A stretch of DNA of 64,000 nt from Acridotheres tristis (taxonomy: Eukaryota; Chordata; Aves; Passeriformes; Sturnidae), in NCBI GenBank assembly GCA_037013685.1, contig CM072886.1, forward strand, positions 25,799,080 through 25,863,079, in the 5' to 3' direction. Both the position numbers and the translations under genes were made by a program. The notes below the pieces were generated by a model. The model had not been told where the DNA came from, searched no databases, and saw only the letters and a program-made list of their open reading frames with translations. Below are positions 48,501 to 61,000 of the stretch, one piece after another (position 1 is the first letter of the stretch; each line of letters opens with the position of its first letter).

Positions 48501-49171
48501 CAAAATGCGAACTGTCCTTCCTACTGCTCCTAAAATCTTTCTTAGTTTTGACTACTTATCTATAATAACTTTGGCATTTATGTCAGTTAGTAGAAATCCC
48601 AAGAGGCATGCACTGACATCTTCATAACATCACCCAAGCAATGACCTCTGCAGAAGAAATTCTATTTTAGTGTCATTCTCAAGCTGCCCACCTAAAGGTA
48701 TCTCCAGTTTATCCCAAGACCCAAAAAATTGGCACACAGCACTGCTACTGCCATACTAACAGATGTGTGTGAGATTAAGCAGCCAAAAGATGGGATATGA
48801 TCTCTAATGTTCATTTCATTTGTTGCTTTCCCAGCCAGGAATATCATGTCTGCAGCTTATTCACAGGGTTTATGCCTATGACTAGGGGCATAAACCAGCA
48901 CTAGTTCAGCTCTGAGGTATATTCATTCAGAGAACTAATGTCTGCTGTCCCTGGCATGAGACATGCTTTCAGAGATCTAGTGCTGGCTTTGTCTTTGAGT
49001 CTTTATCAGTGGGTTCCATTGAATTGTCTGGTAAAGCCTATAGTACGTCAACCAAGAGCATGAAGACAGGTGTCCAGAAATATTAGTATAAAATTGAGTT
49101 TTGAAGCAAATGTTGTTATTGATCCAAAGCTCTGAATGAATGGTGGAATGCAAAATCCTTAATATGCCATC
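42526..49171. other. Long unannotated AT-rich stretch
   Basis: No gene is recognised in about 6.6 kb. A short TCCTCTCC-type pyrimidine tract lies at about 42625-42650 and a T15 run at 45244-45258. An 18-bp motif TATCATGTCACCATTCAC occurs twice at 26-bp spacing (47039-47056 and 47065-47082). The 121-codon + frame at 47021-47386 spans that duplication and a T-rich tract and looks fortuitous. Confidence 0.5.
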
Positions 49172-50150
49172 AAATCACAAGGAATAACAGAGAACCTTTT
49201 AGGATTGGATGGACCACTTGAGATTATTTATTTCAAACCCCCTGCTTAAGCAGAGTTAAGTAGAGAAGGTAGCCAGAACCATGTAGAGACAGCTTCTGAC
49301 TATTTCCACATTGTGTCTGGGCAAACTGCTCCAGTGTTTAACCAGACTCACTAATTTCTTGTGTTCAGATGGAATTTCATATTTCTTAATTTTTTCCATT
49401 GCTTCTTGTCCTGTTACTGAGAAAAGCTTGGCTTTCTCTTCTACATTGTCTTATACAAATTCTTTTGCACATTTATAATATCCTTGAGCCTTCCCTTCTC
49501 TAGGCTAAACAGTTCCATCTTCTTCAACTTTTCGTCACAGTAGAAATGCTTCAGTCCTGTCATCATCTTTGTGGCACTTCACTGGATCCTCTCCAGCATA
49601 TCCATGTCTCTCTTGTACCAAGGAGACAGAACAGGAACCAGAGCTTTCCATGTTTCCACACCAGTGCTGAGTAGAGGGAAACGACAACCTTCACTGACCA
49701 GCTGACAGCACTCCTATTAATGCAGCCCAGGATGATGCTGGTTTTCTTTGCCATGACTGTGCAATGCTGGCTCACAGACTATCATGTGTCTTGTCATCCA
49801 CCATGATCCCAAATTCCTTCTCTGCAGAGCTGTTTTCGAGCTGATAGCCCCAAAACAAAATGGTGCACATTCTTCCACAGATGCAAAATTTGCATTTCTC
49901 TCTGTTGAGCTACAAAATGTTCCTGTCAGCCCAGTTCTCCAGCCCGTTGAAGTTCCCTCCAGATCACAGCACAACTCTCTGCTCTATCACCCACTCATCC
50001 CAGATTTGTTTTATATACTAACTTGCTGAGGGTTCATGCTGTCCATCCTCCACATCACTGATGATGTCACACAGCACTAGTCCCAGTACCAATCCCTGTG
50101 GTACGCCACTGGTGCCTGGCCTCCCAGGGCCTGACCCCATTCAGTCAGAT
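49172..50150 (-). mobile_element. Old CR1 LINE copy, 3' third
   Basis: On the + strand the copy appears reversed. It starts at the 3' terminus with AATCACAAGGAATAACAGAG and passes 'CCCCCTGCTTAAGCAGAG' (49239-49256). It then runs through 'CTTCTCTAGGCTAAACAG', 'GGCACTTCACTGGATCCTCTC' at about 49572-49592, 'AGCCCAGGATGATGCTGG' and 'CACTAGTCCCAGTACCAATC', ending near 'CCACTGGTGCCTGGCCTCC'. This order matches the last part of CR1 ORF2 plus the 3' UTR. Divergence is clearly higher than in the 18 kb and 37 kb copies, judged by eye, so it is an older insertion. It is 5'-truncated at about 50150. Confidence 0.88.
49480..50150 (-). pseudogene. CR1 reverse-transcriptase C-terminal remnant
   Basis: This is the coding part of the 49.2-50.15 kb CR1 copy. 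Short minus-strand frames keep fragments of the CR1 ORF2 C-terminal region, for example around 'VVSLYSALVWKHGKLW' (49563-49775) where the family has a YSALV-type stretch. The frames are repeatedly interrupted and no single frame spans the segment. The polymerase active-site region is not preserved. It encodes nothing functional. Confidence 0.7.
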
Positions 50151-53100
50151 TTTTCTAGCATCTGCATGTTTCCAGTGAAAGTTTTTAGAAGTAGGCTCCT
50201 ACACTACATAGAACTTCGTATAGTTGTGAGATTTTCTGGCTGCAGTATATGCATCTTCAAAATTTAAGCCTTACTACTGAGCCCAAGCAATGCGTAATAA
50301 CATGATTGTGCCAAGATGTATCTTTATAGAAATAATTCGTTTAATTCCTAGTTTGTAGTTATGCTAATTCTGGTTTTCTTCTTCATACACAATTGCGTCA
50401 AAGTAGGTGGTAACTGGGTGTGATTTAACTTCTCATCCGTACCTGAGAGTAAGCTAGAGCAATCAGTTTCATCCCAGAGAATTTGGATTCAGCTGCCAAA
50501 CACAAGCAGACAAATGGGAAATGTGATTTGCTAAAACAATTTCAGTATAAAAAGATTAATGACATGCAAAATGAAATGTCTGATGGCTCCCACTAATTAA
50601 GTCTCAACCAAAGTGTTGCTGTAGCTCCGATTTTCTTTCTCTCTCAAATTTAAACTGAAGTAGATAATTCAGGTGAAATTTAGGAAAATAAGATTTTTTT
50701 TTAACCAGATGAATCACAGTTTAATTATAAGGATAATATATACTCAGTAATGCTGCCATACATAGCACTAATTTTTAAGTTACCCATCAAAATGTAAGAT
50801 TTAATATTGCTTTTCTATGCTTTGGCCATGGGTTGGTTTTTTGGGTATTTTTTTCCTGAAGCTGAATTCATGAATACTCTCTGAAACAGCACTGTTTGTT
50901 TTCAACTATCTGCAGCTCTGGATCACTAGTTTAATACTCTGCACAGCTTTAATAAGAATCCACATCAAAGTGGTAAGCTTCCTTCTGGTGCACCAGACAA
51001 TAGAGTTGCTAAACATTAACAATGCCCCCTGGGAAGGAAGGGAAAACACATTCCTAAACTCTTGTAAGTTAGACCAAAATTGTAACATTCTTTGTATTTG
51101 AAGGCAGAATAACATAAAGAAAAACTGTTGGTAAGGGACTTGTCAGATACCAAACACAACATTCAAGTTATCAGGACAAGAAAAAGTTTTATTTCTATTT
51201 GTTACAATTTCAAAGTAAATAGCTCCACAGGGTTAAGAAAAGCAGCAAATTTTATATGGGAGAAGACCCCGTATCTGGAAAGTGAATGTATTTCTTTTTT
51301 TTACATTATACTCTGTAACCTATTTGTATACACAGTGTTATAAACACATCGATTTGTCAAATTGTATCTATCAAAGCAGTCAAAATATTCCTCTACATTG
51401 GTTTATAAAATGATAGCCCATTGTAGAGTTATAGTATTTCTTAAATGTAACAAAAGAGACTTTCCAGTATTTTTTCTGCTATACATTTTACTGAATGAAC
51501 AGCTCTTAATTTTGAAGGAAAACCTTACAAAAGACAAAGCTGCAATAGAAGCCATAGATTCTCATAACCCTTTGTCCATCTTTTAGCTTTCAACCTTCAA
51601 TTTTTTTTTCTCAGATGAAGTGAAATGTATCAAACCTAGTTCAGTTTCTGCCTTTTAAAATACCAAAGGTGAAAAACAGGGAAGCTGTGGATAATGTGGT
51701 AAGCAAAAAAAAAGCTCTGTGAGAAGGGAATCTTTGTTCTGTATCAGCCATTGCCAGAATAGAGAAGAAGCTGTTCAAAAAGAGAAATTACATTTTCCTT
51801 TAAATATAAGGGACAATAAGGTCTACAAAGGAATATGTGTAATATGTACATCTGCAGTGAAAAAGGTATTGTAACAGAGGCAGGGAATGGGGATGATGAT
51901 AGTTATGGTGATAGAACAAAGGAAGTTCCTCAAGGATACACACATAAGTGTCAGTTGATTAGACAGTGCCAAAAATTACTTAGAAATTACATCTGATGAT
52001 AAATTATCATGGATATTTTGCTAGCCAGTTAGCAATAATTAAGGCACTGGCTAGGTTTTTGTGTTTAGCTGCTACACTCACATTCATTTCCTGTCTCAAG
52101 GAAGATCCTTACTTGAGAAGACTCTTCATATGAATCTGGGCATTTGCTGCAGCTCCCTCCCATCAGCCTGACCTTTCTTATTCGTGTATTGGTCATTCAC
52201 ATTCACTGCTTTTAGATATTTTACTGTTCTCCTTTCTACTTTTCATGGAATATTGGGTCCAATTACCATCAGAAGACCCTATCTAAAGGCACTCATCTAA
52301 ACTGCCTTCAAAAGATGCTTATTTAAACTCTCTTCAATGTTCCAGCTAAACTGGGTTCTGGTTTTTTGTCTATGCGTGGATTTGCATAGATTTTCTATCA
52401 CTTCTTATAAGAACTTTGTCTCCCTGTATTGGCTAAGCAGACAAAAAAAATCAAGTCCATTTTTTTTTCATGTACTTATGTCTATTTCTTTTCCTTAGTA
52501 AAATGACCAAATCCTGTCCATATGAAATACCTGGCCCAGCATAAATGAAACAGAGCCTTTTTTAGTATTTAAATAGTCCTATAATTCTCCACTGGCAGAG
52601 AACTAGAAGAATTTTATCCATGCTTAAACTTCCTTCCTCATCAATTTTTAGAAGTAATTAATAGTAATTAATAGCAAACTATCTCACTATTGAAAATGGT
52701 GGGTATGATCATATACTTAGGCTAGTCCATAATTTGACAACCAGCCATCAAATAAAAGATAAATTTTTTCCTTGCTTTTGCATCCTTTTTTTTTGAGCCA
52801 AAAATACACCATTTGTATTTAATCCTTGGAAATTTAATCCCTTTATTACATGCTTCTGAATTTTTTTGTATGTCACAAGTTACTGCATGGAACCTTACTA
52901 CTTGTTTCTGAAAATGATATAATAAGATGTGCATATTCTGGTTATACTTACTGTTCTCAAGCAGTCACTGAATTCGAACATCTTCTGCTGGAATTCAGAT
53001 TAATTTTACAGTGATATGACATATTGGCTTTCTAGGATGACCCATTCAGTGTAAAAGGACCTCAGAGAATGGCTGCTATTGAGCATAAACAGGAATGGAA

Positions 53101-56100
53101 TATCTTCCCACTTCTTCCCTTTTATCTTCCCTTTTTCAAAACTGAGTATATAGCCACTTCTTTTTGAAAAGTCCTCTGGTTTATTTTCAAACCTCCAAAA
53201 GGCATAAAATCAATGTGTAGAGAGTTCGTTTGACTTCTCCTTTTGTGTGTTTAATACTTTAGTGGAATTCAGTGGATTGATACCAGAAGCTTTTTTATTT
53301 GAATATCCTTGATGCCTCTTGGAATTTGTCAAAATTCGGTTCCTCAACACAGAGCTCAGCCAATGGTTGTTCACCCTTGCTGAGCTCTTCATTACAGCAC
53401 TTGTCAAAATACCACACCACCTATCTATTACAGCATTCTATGTAAATGTGTATTCTATTCATGTGATAATTATATTTTTGTCCTTTATCATGCTTTTTTA
53501 TTTTTGATAGTCTTGCCTCCATTCAGTGACATCCTCTTAGAATGACCTTACCTTATTAGGGTTTCTGCTCCATCTGCTTCACCAAGCTAGGCAAGTGTTT
53601 TCGTTTGCATTGTTCTATCAGTCTCTTGGCATTTGTTTTATCTTGATCATATTCCTCAGCAGGAATCTGACTCCCATCCTGAATACATGCTGTTCTTACA
53701 CTGTTGGCAGACAGTGTACATATTTAACCTTTCTGCCACTCAGTTCTGCCCACAAAAACGGCTTCAGAAAGCATTTACTCTGCTTCCTTTTACACTTGCC
53801 CAGAGCACAGAAATCACAGCCTGGATCTCTCTGCTGGCCTTCTCACACCATGGTACCAGTCACACTAGAATAAACCAAAGTTTCATCCATCAGTCTGATC
53901 ACAGAGCAAAGGTTACATGGGCTTCACGAGGCACCCAGAATCCAGACAATGCCTAGTGTGAGTTTTATCCCTCTTTCTATTTTCAAATTTTAAGCAGAGA
54001 AGCAGCTGAGTAATTTTTGGCCACTTGTACCTTCCACAGCTATCCTTCTGTTTAACTACAGTGCAGTTTAGAGCTGACTATAAACCATTCACCTGCTCAG
54101 ACACAGACCTATTAAGTAACATGCTTTTCTGCTCTTCCCCAGTATTTCTACCTAATTATATTCTGTAACTAAGGATGCAACATGGCTTTCCCTAAATAGA
54201 GTGTGATCTTCACATGGGATTTTAAATCAACACAGTTGTGCTGACACCACTTATGTCAGCTGAGAATCTGGCCTCTGATTCTTTATTGAGACATGAGTGT
54301 AATCAGTGCCATTAATATCTTGCCAGAAGGCATTAAACATTCTTTTACAGTTTATTGTTTTTGTAATTTTTTTCAATTGTCTTTGCTGCTGATTGGAAGA
54401 GGATGTTTGCATTACTGATTTCAATAAGGCTTAAAGGAATACGGATGCAACAAAACAGTCTCACATGTGGACATGCTTCTGAATTTATAATATATTTGTT
54501 GGTTCATCTCAACTACATTTGGGAGGGTGAATTGGTCTGCAATTTGGGTTAATTCTGTGAGCTATTTTGTGTCATGCATAATTTTACCATCAGACAGAAT
54601 TGTTCTATATAAAGGTAGGAAGGCTCACACTCTACTCATTTAACAGGCAAAAGTAAGCAAATGGGGAAAAAATTCAAGTGATTTTTTTTAAGCAGGTTAT
54701 TTTCGATAAACAAGCTAACAGATGAACATTATCTAAGCACAAGTATTATAGAGCAATAGAAAGATGCTACTGAGTAAAAAATAGTTGGTTTATGGAAAGA
54801 GTAGCCCCCTGGCCTTAATTCTTCTCTTTTTCCTTCCTACCTCTAATCTGACTTTCCCTCTGTAAAGGGTGGATAAGCCCCATGTTGTTTTTTTCATTTT
54901 TTTCTCTACTTTTCCTTTCTTTCCATCAAAACTGAGTATATAGCTCGATTTATCTTTATTACATGATCAGTTTTGAAGTGTAAGCACTTTTTTAATGCCT
55001 ACTTTGTATCTGCATAGTGGCATTTTCAGTCTCAAACAAATGAGGTTGCACTTACACGACACGGCTATAGTGTGAAGTAGGAAACTGAAGATGACAACTC
55101 CTAAGAGCAAGATAGGAAATCCTGCAGGCTTTCACAGAATCTGTTGCCCTCAGAAGAGGTTAAACAGCTGAATTTACTCAGTTGATATGAAAACAAGGTC
55201 CTGAGCACGCTTTTTCCCTCCCTACATCCTACAGAACCCATGTTTAGAAAATGGGACACATTTGTAATGAAGGGATGCATAATGTTCATACTTAAAAGGT
55301 CACCAGTTTCAATCAGTTTGAGATCTGGATCTCCCAAAATTTCATCCATGACATGCAGACTGCTAACCAGAATCAGGAAACATTTCTTCACTACTGAGGA
55401 CTATACCCAGTAATACCTAACACAAACCACTGTGTCACTGGGTATCTTATTAAAGTAGTAGGGAAAGCAACGTGTTATCAAGTCCACTTAATTGAGGAAT
55501 GCTATATATTCCTCTGGAAACCAGTGAGGACTTTCACTGGTACTTAATTAATTTATTGGTTTGGTGACATGGGGCAAAAGTTCAACAATTCCGTTGTAAT
55601 TCCACTGTTTACAGTATAAAATTGTGGAGGATTTTTCTAAAAATCATATACAAAAATATATACAGCACAATAAATGACACTTGCCTAATTCATATTCTAT
55701 GTTCTCTGCTAGGAACACTGTGTCTCTCCCCTTTGATTTAATGGAAATTAGTTCCAGTGACGTACAGTGAAGTGGAGACACCAGGTTCTTTCTTAAATTG
55801 GGGAAAATATGAGCCCCTTTACCTTTACATTTTATGAGCTGGTTGCTCTTTAGTGTTTGGCAAGACAAATAGAGTTACATACTGTGAGTGACTCAGAGCA
55901 GAACTTCACTATCAATCACCTGCCTGACTCTGCACAAATTCTGTAGGGCATTCAGGACATTTTGCTGCCTATGAATATTTCAGACAAGATGAATCCCTAA
56001 AAGCTTCCTGATGGATTAATACTGGAAAGCAGGATTTTTCTCGTTTTATAGCAGTTTGTCAAAATACTATAGCCACTAAAGCTCTGCAGCAGCTTGTCTC

Positions 56101-57790
56101 TTTAAACGAAGAAACTAACCAAAGGAACTATCACTGACTCCCTTTATCACAAGTCATTTGAAGAAATTATATCTAATATATTAATATTGTATGAACTGCA
56201 ACAGCAGAAAATGGAGAGTTATGGAGTTTGTTTTAGCTTCTAAGCCATTAATATGGCACTAATGAAAGTGAACTATAGTGGATGCTTTAATAAAGCCACC
56301 TCCTAGGCAGAGCCATCCAAAGGTGCAGGCTATATCTGTTGTAAACCTCCAAAGTTTCCCCTGTGCTATGGGAGGAGGGTTCTCACTCTGAGAAAACTAT
56401 GGTTCCTGACTATCTTTTCATCATGATAAACCATCATTCACTGCCAGAAACTCTGGAAAAGGACTGTTCTATATAGAGAGATGTTTCTGATGACTCCCAA
56501 CACACATGCTCATCATTCCAAATTGCAAATTATGGAGAACTGCTCTGTGAACACATTTACCTGCCCAAAGACCTCTAGTCACTACTGCAAACAAGACTTT
56601 CAAAATGTTTGAGATACCTCTATCAATAGTGATCTTATGATGGGAAATTACCTTATTTTGTTATTGACATCTTATTATTTAAGCACTTAGATGACAGCTT
56701 TATTTTAAATGCTGATTTAAAATATTATTCTACGTATTGATTCTGCTCCTTTACATATCCGTAACAGACTTTTGCAAAACCAATGGAATAGATTTATTCT
56801 GATTTGTGATTCTTTTCTCACATTAGGGAAATCAGAAATATTGTGCACCCATTAAGTGCACAATTTTTATCAAAATAAAATTTCATTTGCATTTGATTAA
56901 TTTAATTAATTGTGTGTCCATCTAAGTATATAGAAGGCATCTATTAGTTGTCTATTTTTCTAATCAATCTGCAATAAAATACAGTTGTCATAAGCCACGC
57001 ATATGAAATCATAATACAGTCAACAGAGGATTTTACTTGATGTCCACCTTCAGCTAACCTTCAATTCTATACTTTTATTAAACAAATTTCCTCTTGATTT
57101 TAGCTCATCTCCAGCCTTAATCTGTGCTTCTACCTCCTGTTAAACAGCTGCTACATACCAGTCCAAGGACAGCTGCATTTCAATTCATGTGAAAAAATTA
57201 TTTTATCTCCCATGACTACTTCTCCAGGTTGTTTTAAGTATTAATTAAATTTTGCAGAACACTTTGAGGTATTTGGATGCCCGCAAAGTGTCATTAATTA
57301 CAACTTCATGTTATAAGCAGATATCTTCAGACTTACACAAGTCCCAGGTAAGGCCATATGTGCCTAAGCACTCTTGAACTTTGCAATATTCACAAAAAAG
57401 ATATGAAATTTGGAGGTCAGGCTTACTTTTCTGTCAAAAACCTGAGCCTCTGCAGAACAGAAAAAAATACGCCAACTTTTCTCAGTTCAGACTTTGTCAA
57501 ATGAGAGAATATTTTTCTTATTAGCACAAATATTAAACAGGATCTGACTAATATCACTGCAGTACATCTATTGTTGTAATGGATATGAGTTTGCCAAGCT
57601 ATACTTTCATTTTGTTATAGCAAGAATAAAAAGCCCAACCCATTAACAAGGATGGGGTAAATGATCTCACTTCATCATTTTCAGAGGGATTGATGGAATA
57701 TGAAATGAGTTTCATGGTAGTAAAGCATCACAGTATTACAGGATAGTTTGGAATCACATAGATAAATAGACATATAGCTGCAAAGCAATC
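50151..57790. other. Long unannotated AT-rich stretch
   Basis: No gene, RNA gene or transposon is recognised in about 7.6 kb. The 18-mer CAAAACTGAGTATATAGC occurs near 53139 and again near 54929. The overlapping + frames of 92 and 107 codons at 53.6-53.95 kb share DNA in different frames and carry no known motif. A short stretch at about 57727-57760 weakly resembles a CR1 tail but is too small to call. Confidence 0.5.
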
Positions 57791-58050
57791 TCTTGAATAT
57801 TTGTATATATGCATATTTATATATGTCTGCATGTATATACAGATGCACATTTATATTTACATTTTAATACAGAAATGGAAGTGTATTGTTTAACTTTTAT
57901 TATTTATATTCATGACCATGTATATGTTCTTTCCAGACACATACTCATCCTGTGACAAATCAGGTTGGTATTGCCAAGGATCTGGCACTGTATGTGTGCA
58001 TATATGTATGTCTATATATAGATATAGATTATATACATATAGATGCATCT
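57791..58050. repeat. Degenerate TA/TG-rich simple repeat
   Basis: Interrupted blocks of TATATATG, GTATATAC, ATGTATGT and ATAGATAT give alternating purine-pyrimidine sequence over about 250 bp, with unique DNA between 57870 and 57985. It looks like a decayed tetranucleotide microsatellite. Confidence 0.7.
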
Positions 58051-61000
58051 ACAGCAACAAGAACAGAAACATATAAGGAAACTTGGAGTGAGAGCAGCTT
58101 AGGTTATCTTTTTCCATTGTAAAGTATTCTATGGCCTTTTTATATCTTCTACCTCCTTTGATGCAACATGAAAAAACCAAGAAAGCAAAGAGAAAATCCT
58201 TGGGGAAGGAAAAAAAAAAGGAGATTGCTTTGAAATAACATTAATCGTTAACTGGGTCTATTTCTTTACTTATTGAACATGGTTAAAATCATGCTTTGTC
58301 CTGCAGTGGCTGGATTCCTCATAAAACTTTAGGTCATCTTCCCAATAAATGTTCCAGAACTGTTTCCCTCATGACATGCTATACCAGAGATGCCATGAGC
58401 TGCTGGAAGTTGTACAGCCTTTCTGGACACAAACCCAGGCTTGTTATCCTTTCAGAAAAATTTCAGGTTTTTTAGATTTAAAGTGATAAAAGGTGCCAAT
58501 TAAGGTTCTGGGCATCCTAACATATTTCTTGCAAAAATACAGTGAAATACTAACTTTCCCTTGGTACATGGCTGAAATGCTGAAACTCAGCCCAAATGGG
58601 TCACAGCTTTCAAGCTCACAGCCAAATGAGGAAAAATAGGATTGTGCAGTGCTTTGAAGTCTTTCCTTTTAGAAAAGTAAAAAACAATGATTAAAGTTCT
58701 GCTGCAAACAATGGAGTGTTAGTTTTCAAAATCACTGTTTCATGTTTAAAAAGTGCTGAATGTGCATTTTCTGCTTCTTTATGTAAAAATCTAATGATGG
58801 CTTAATCAATTTTACATTATTTTTACATAATACTTTGTCTTTGTTCCGTGCACAACTTGGTCACACAGGGAAGGGGAATGAGGCTAACAGAAGCAGCTAA
58901 AGTATATCAGTGCCTCCTGATTTCCATGAACGTGATTTGGCAACCTAACTAATTTTAAATAATTTTCCCCATAGTCTTACATGTTCCACAGCATAAATGC
59001 CTCTCACATCGTGACTTGCTCCTGGCTCCCTGTACCTCAGGGAGCAGCCAGCCCACGCTGTGCCCTGGCAAAAGGGTATTGATAGCTCTGAAACTGGGAT
59101 GGATGCCTCTGGCAAAAAACCATGCTGAGCTTTAAAGGTCATCAAAGAAGAATTAGATTCAGATTCTCTAATTTGATAAGCAAGCAAAATTAGTTGTATT
59201 TGAGTAATAAAAGTATTTTGCAGTTAAATCTGTTACCTTTGTTCAACTCAGATTCCCATGGAACTCAATGAAAATATGGAGATTTTCAAGAAATATGGCC
59301 AAAGAAAGGAAAAAAATTATGAGTAAGAAATTATAATCAACACTTTAATGTTAAGATAAGAAACTTAGTAAACACCTTCACACTAAAGGAAAATAATGGT
59401 AATATTTTAGACAGGTATGCACCAGTTTTCAAGATGCAGACTATAATCTACCAGGTGTAAATTTGAAATGATCCTCTATTTCCTAAAAATCATAGCTATT
59501 CGTTGCAACATACTTCATGCCACATAACATATTTTCTAATATTTTGCAAAGTAAATGTATGAATACATATCCTTGGTTGTAGCACTGAAGGTGTGAAATT
59601 ATTCTTCTATTCACACGTGGTTTTGGTTGTTGGGAATTTAGAATATCCTGAAGCTTGGCTGGGAAAAAAATTGCTACAGTTGAATATATTACTGTTGAAG
59701 TAATTATTCAACCAAAGTAGAAGTAATCTATACAGAACAAGAATAAAATAAAATAGATTTTTACAAAATTTACCATGTAAAATGAAACATTGATTTTTTC
59801 TTTTAATTCTGTTTTGGGGATTCAATGGATTTTAAAGAAACCTTTGTTTCAGACACTAGAAATGGTAGTGCCTTTCAGTTCTCATAGCCTCTGAGCCTCC
59901 TTCACATCACAAATTCTCCATAATAACAAGATTATTTTGTTTACAAAACCAAAATATTGCAAAACATTTGCATCACTAATGTAATTAAGTACTTGTGCAC
60001 ATGGTAATGTGTTCTACCTAATCTTAGGTTTGCAAATTTTCAATTCTGTGTAAGGGATAGAATTATAATTTTTTCCTTTCAGTAAATGCTTCAGGGTTTA
60101 ATGAAAAGAATTAACTGGATAGCATTAGTATATTCCAAGAGACAAAGAAAACCGTGCTGCAGGAAATTATCCTGCCACAAACAAACAAAAAATTTTCCCA
60201 TGTACATTTTGTGACTAATGTTAAGTATGCATTGAGCTTTTAAGCAATTAAAATGTTGTGCTATGTTCAACCATCATTTCATGTCCCTAACCCAGATAAA
60301 GAGAATAACTGCTTATCCAATAGTCCTAATCCAAACCTGATTGATGTCACTGGAAACATTGTACTTATCTGGCATCCTATGAAAGTGTAAGGAGCTCTCT
60401 AAATGCATAGGCTAAAATGTAATTCCATTTGAAATGTTTTTATTGAGACTAGGTGCTGTCTGTTAAAGCAAATTAATTTTAGTCATCTGTGCTACACCCT
60501 AAGGTGGAATACCTACTCATTGTTATATTAAAAGCTCATGAGTCCTAAATAGATCTTTCATTAATTACTGCCTAAGAAAACAATTGGTCTGAGCCAGAGA
60601 AAATGCAGATTAATTATCACTGCTCAGTCACTCGTAGGACTGGGTCCTCAATCTCAGTGTGACTATATAATACACTGCTAATGAGGCTTCATTAGAAAAC
60701 ACCCTCTCCCAGTCTAAAAAACTTCTTTTATCACATTTATTACAAAATAAATCCTGTTTCTTTGGTTTTCAGACTAAATCCTTTTCATATTTTTACCTAT
60801 GAAAATCCTAAACCTCCCACTTATTTCTGCACATTTATTTACACGTAACACTTAAAATAGCTGCCATTTACCACACAGGGTCATTAAGGAGAAATTGATT
60901 ACTTGTCCATATCTTCTTTGTCTTATAATCATGAATTTCCAGAGTAGGGACAGCAGTTATATAATTAAAACATGATAAACATATTAGCAGAAAGTCGTAG

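Noticed and set aside
57727..57760. CACAGTATTACAGGATAGTTTGGAA-like CR1 tail
   Set aside because: The similarity covers only about 30 bases and does not extend into the rest of the 3' UTR.
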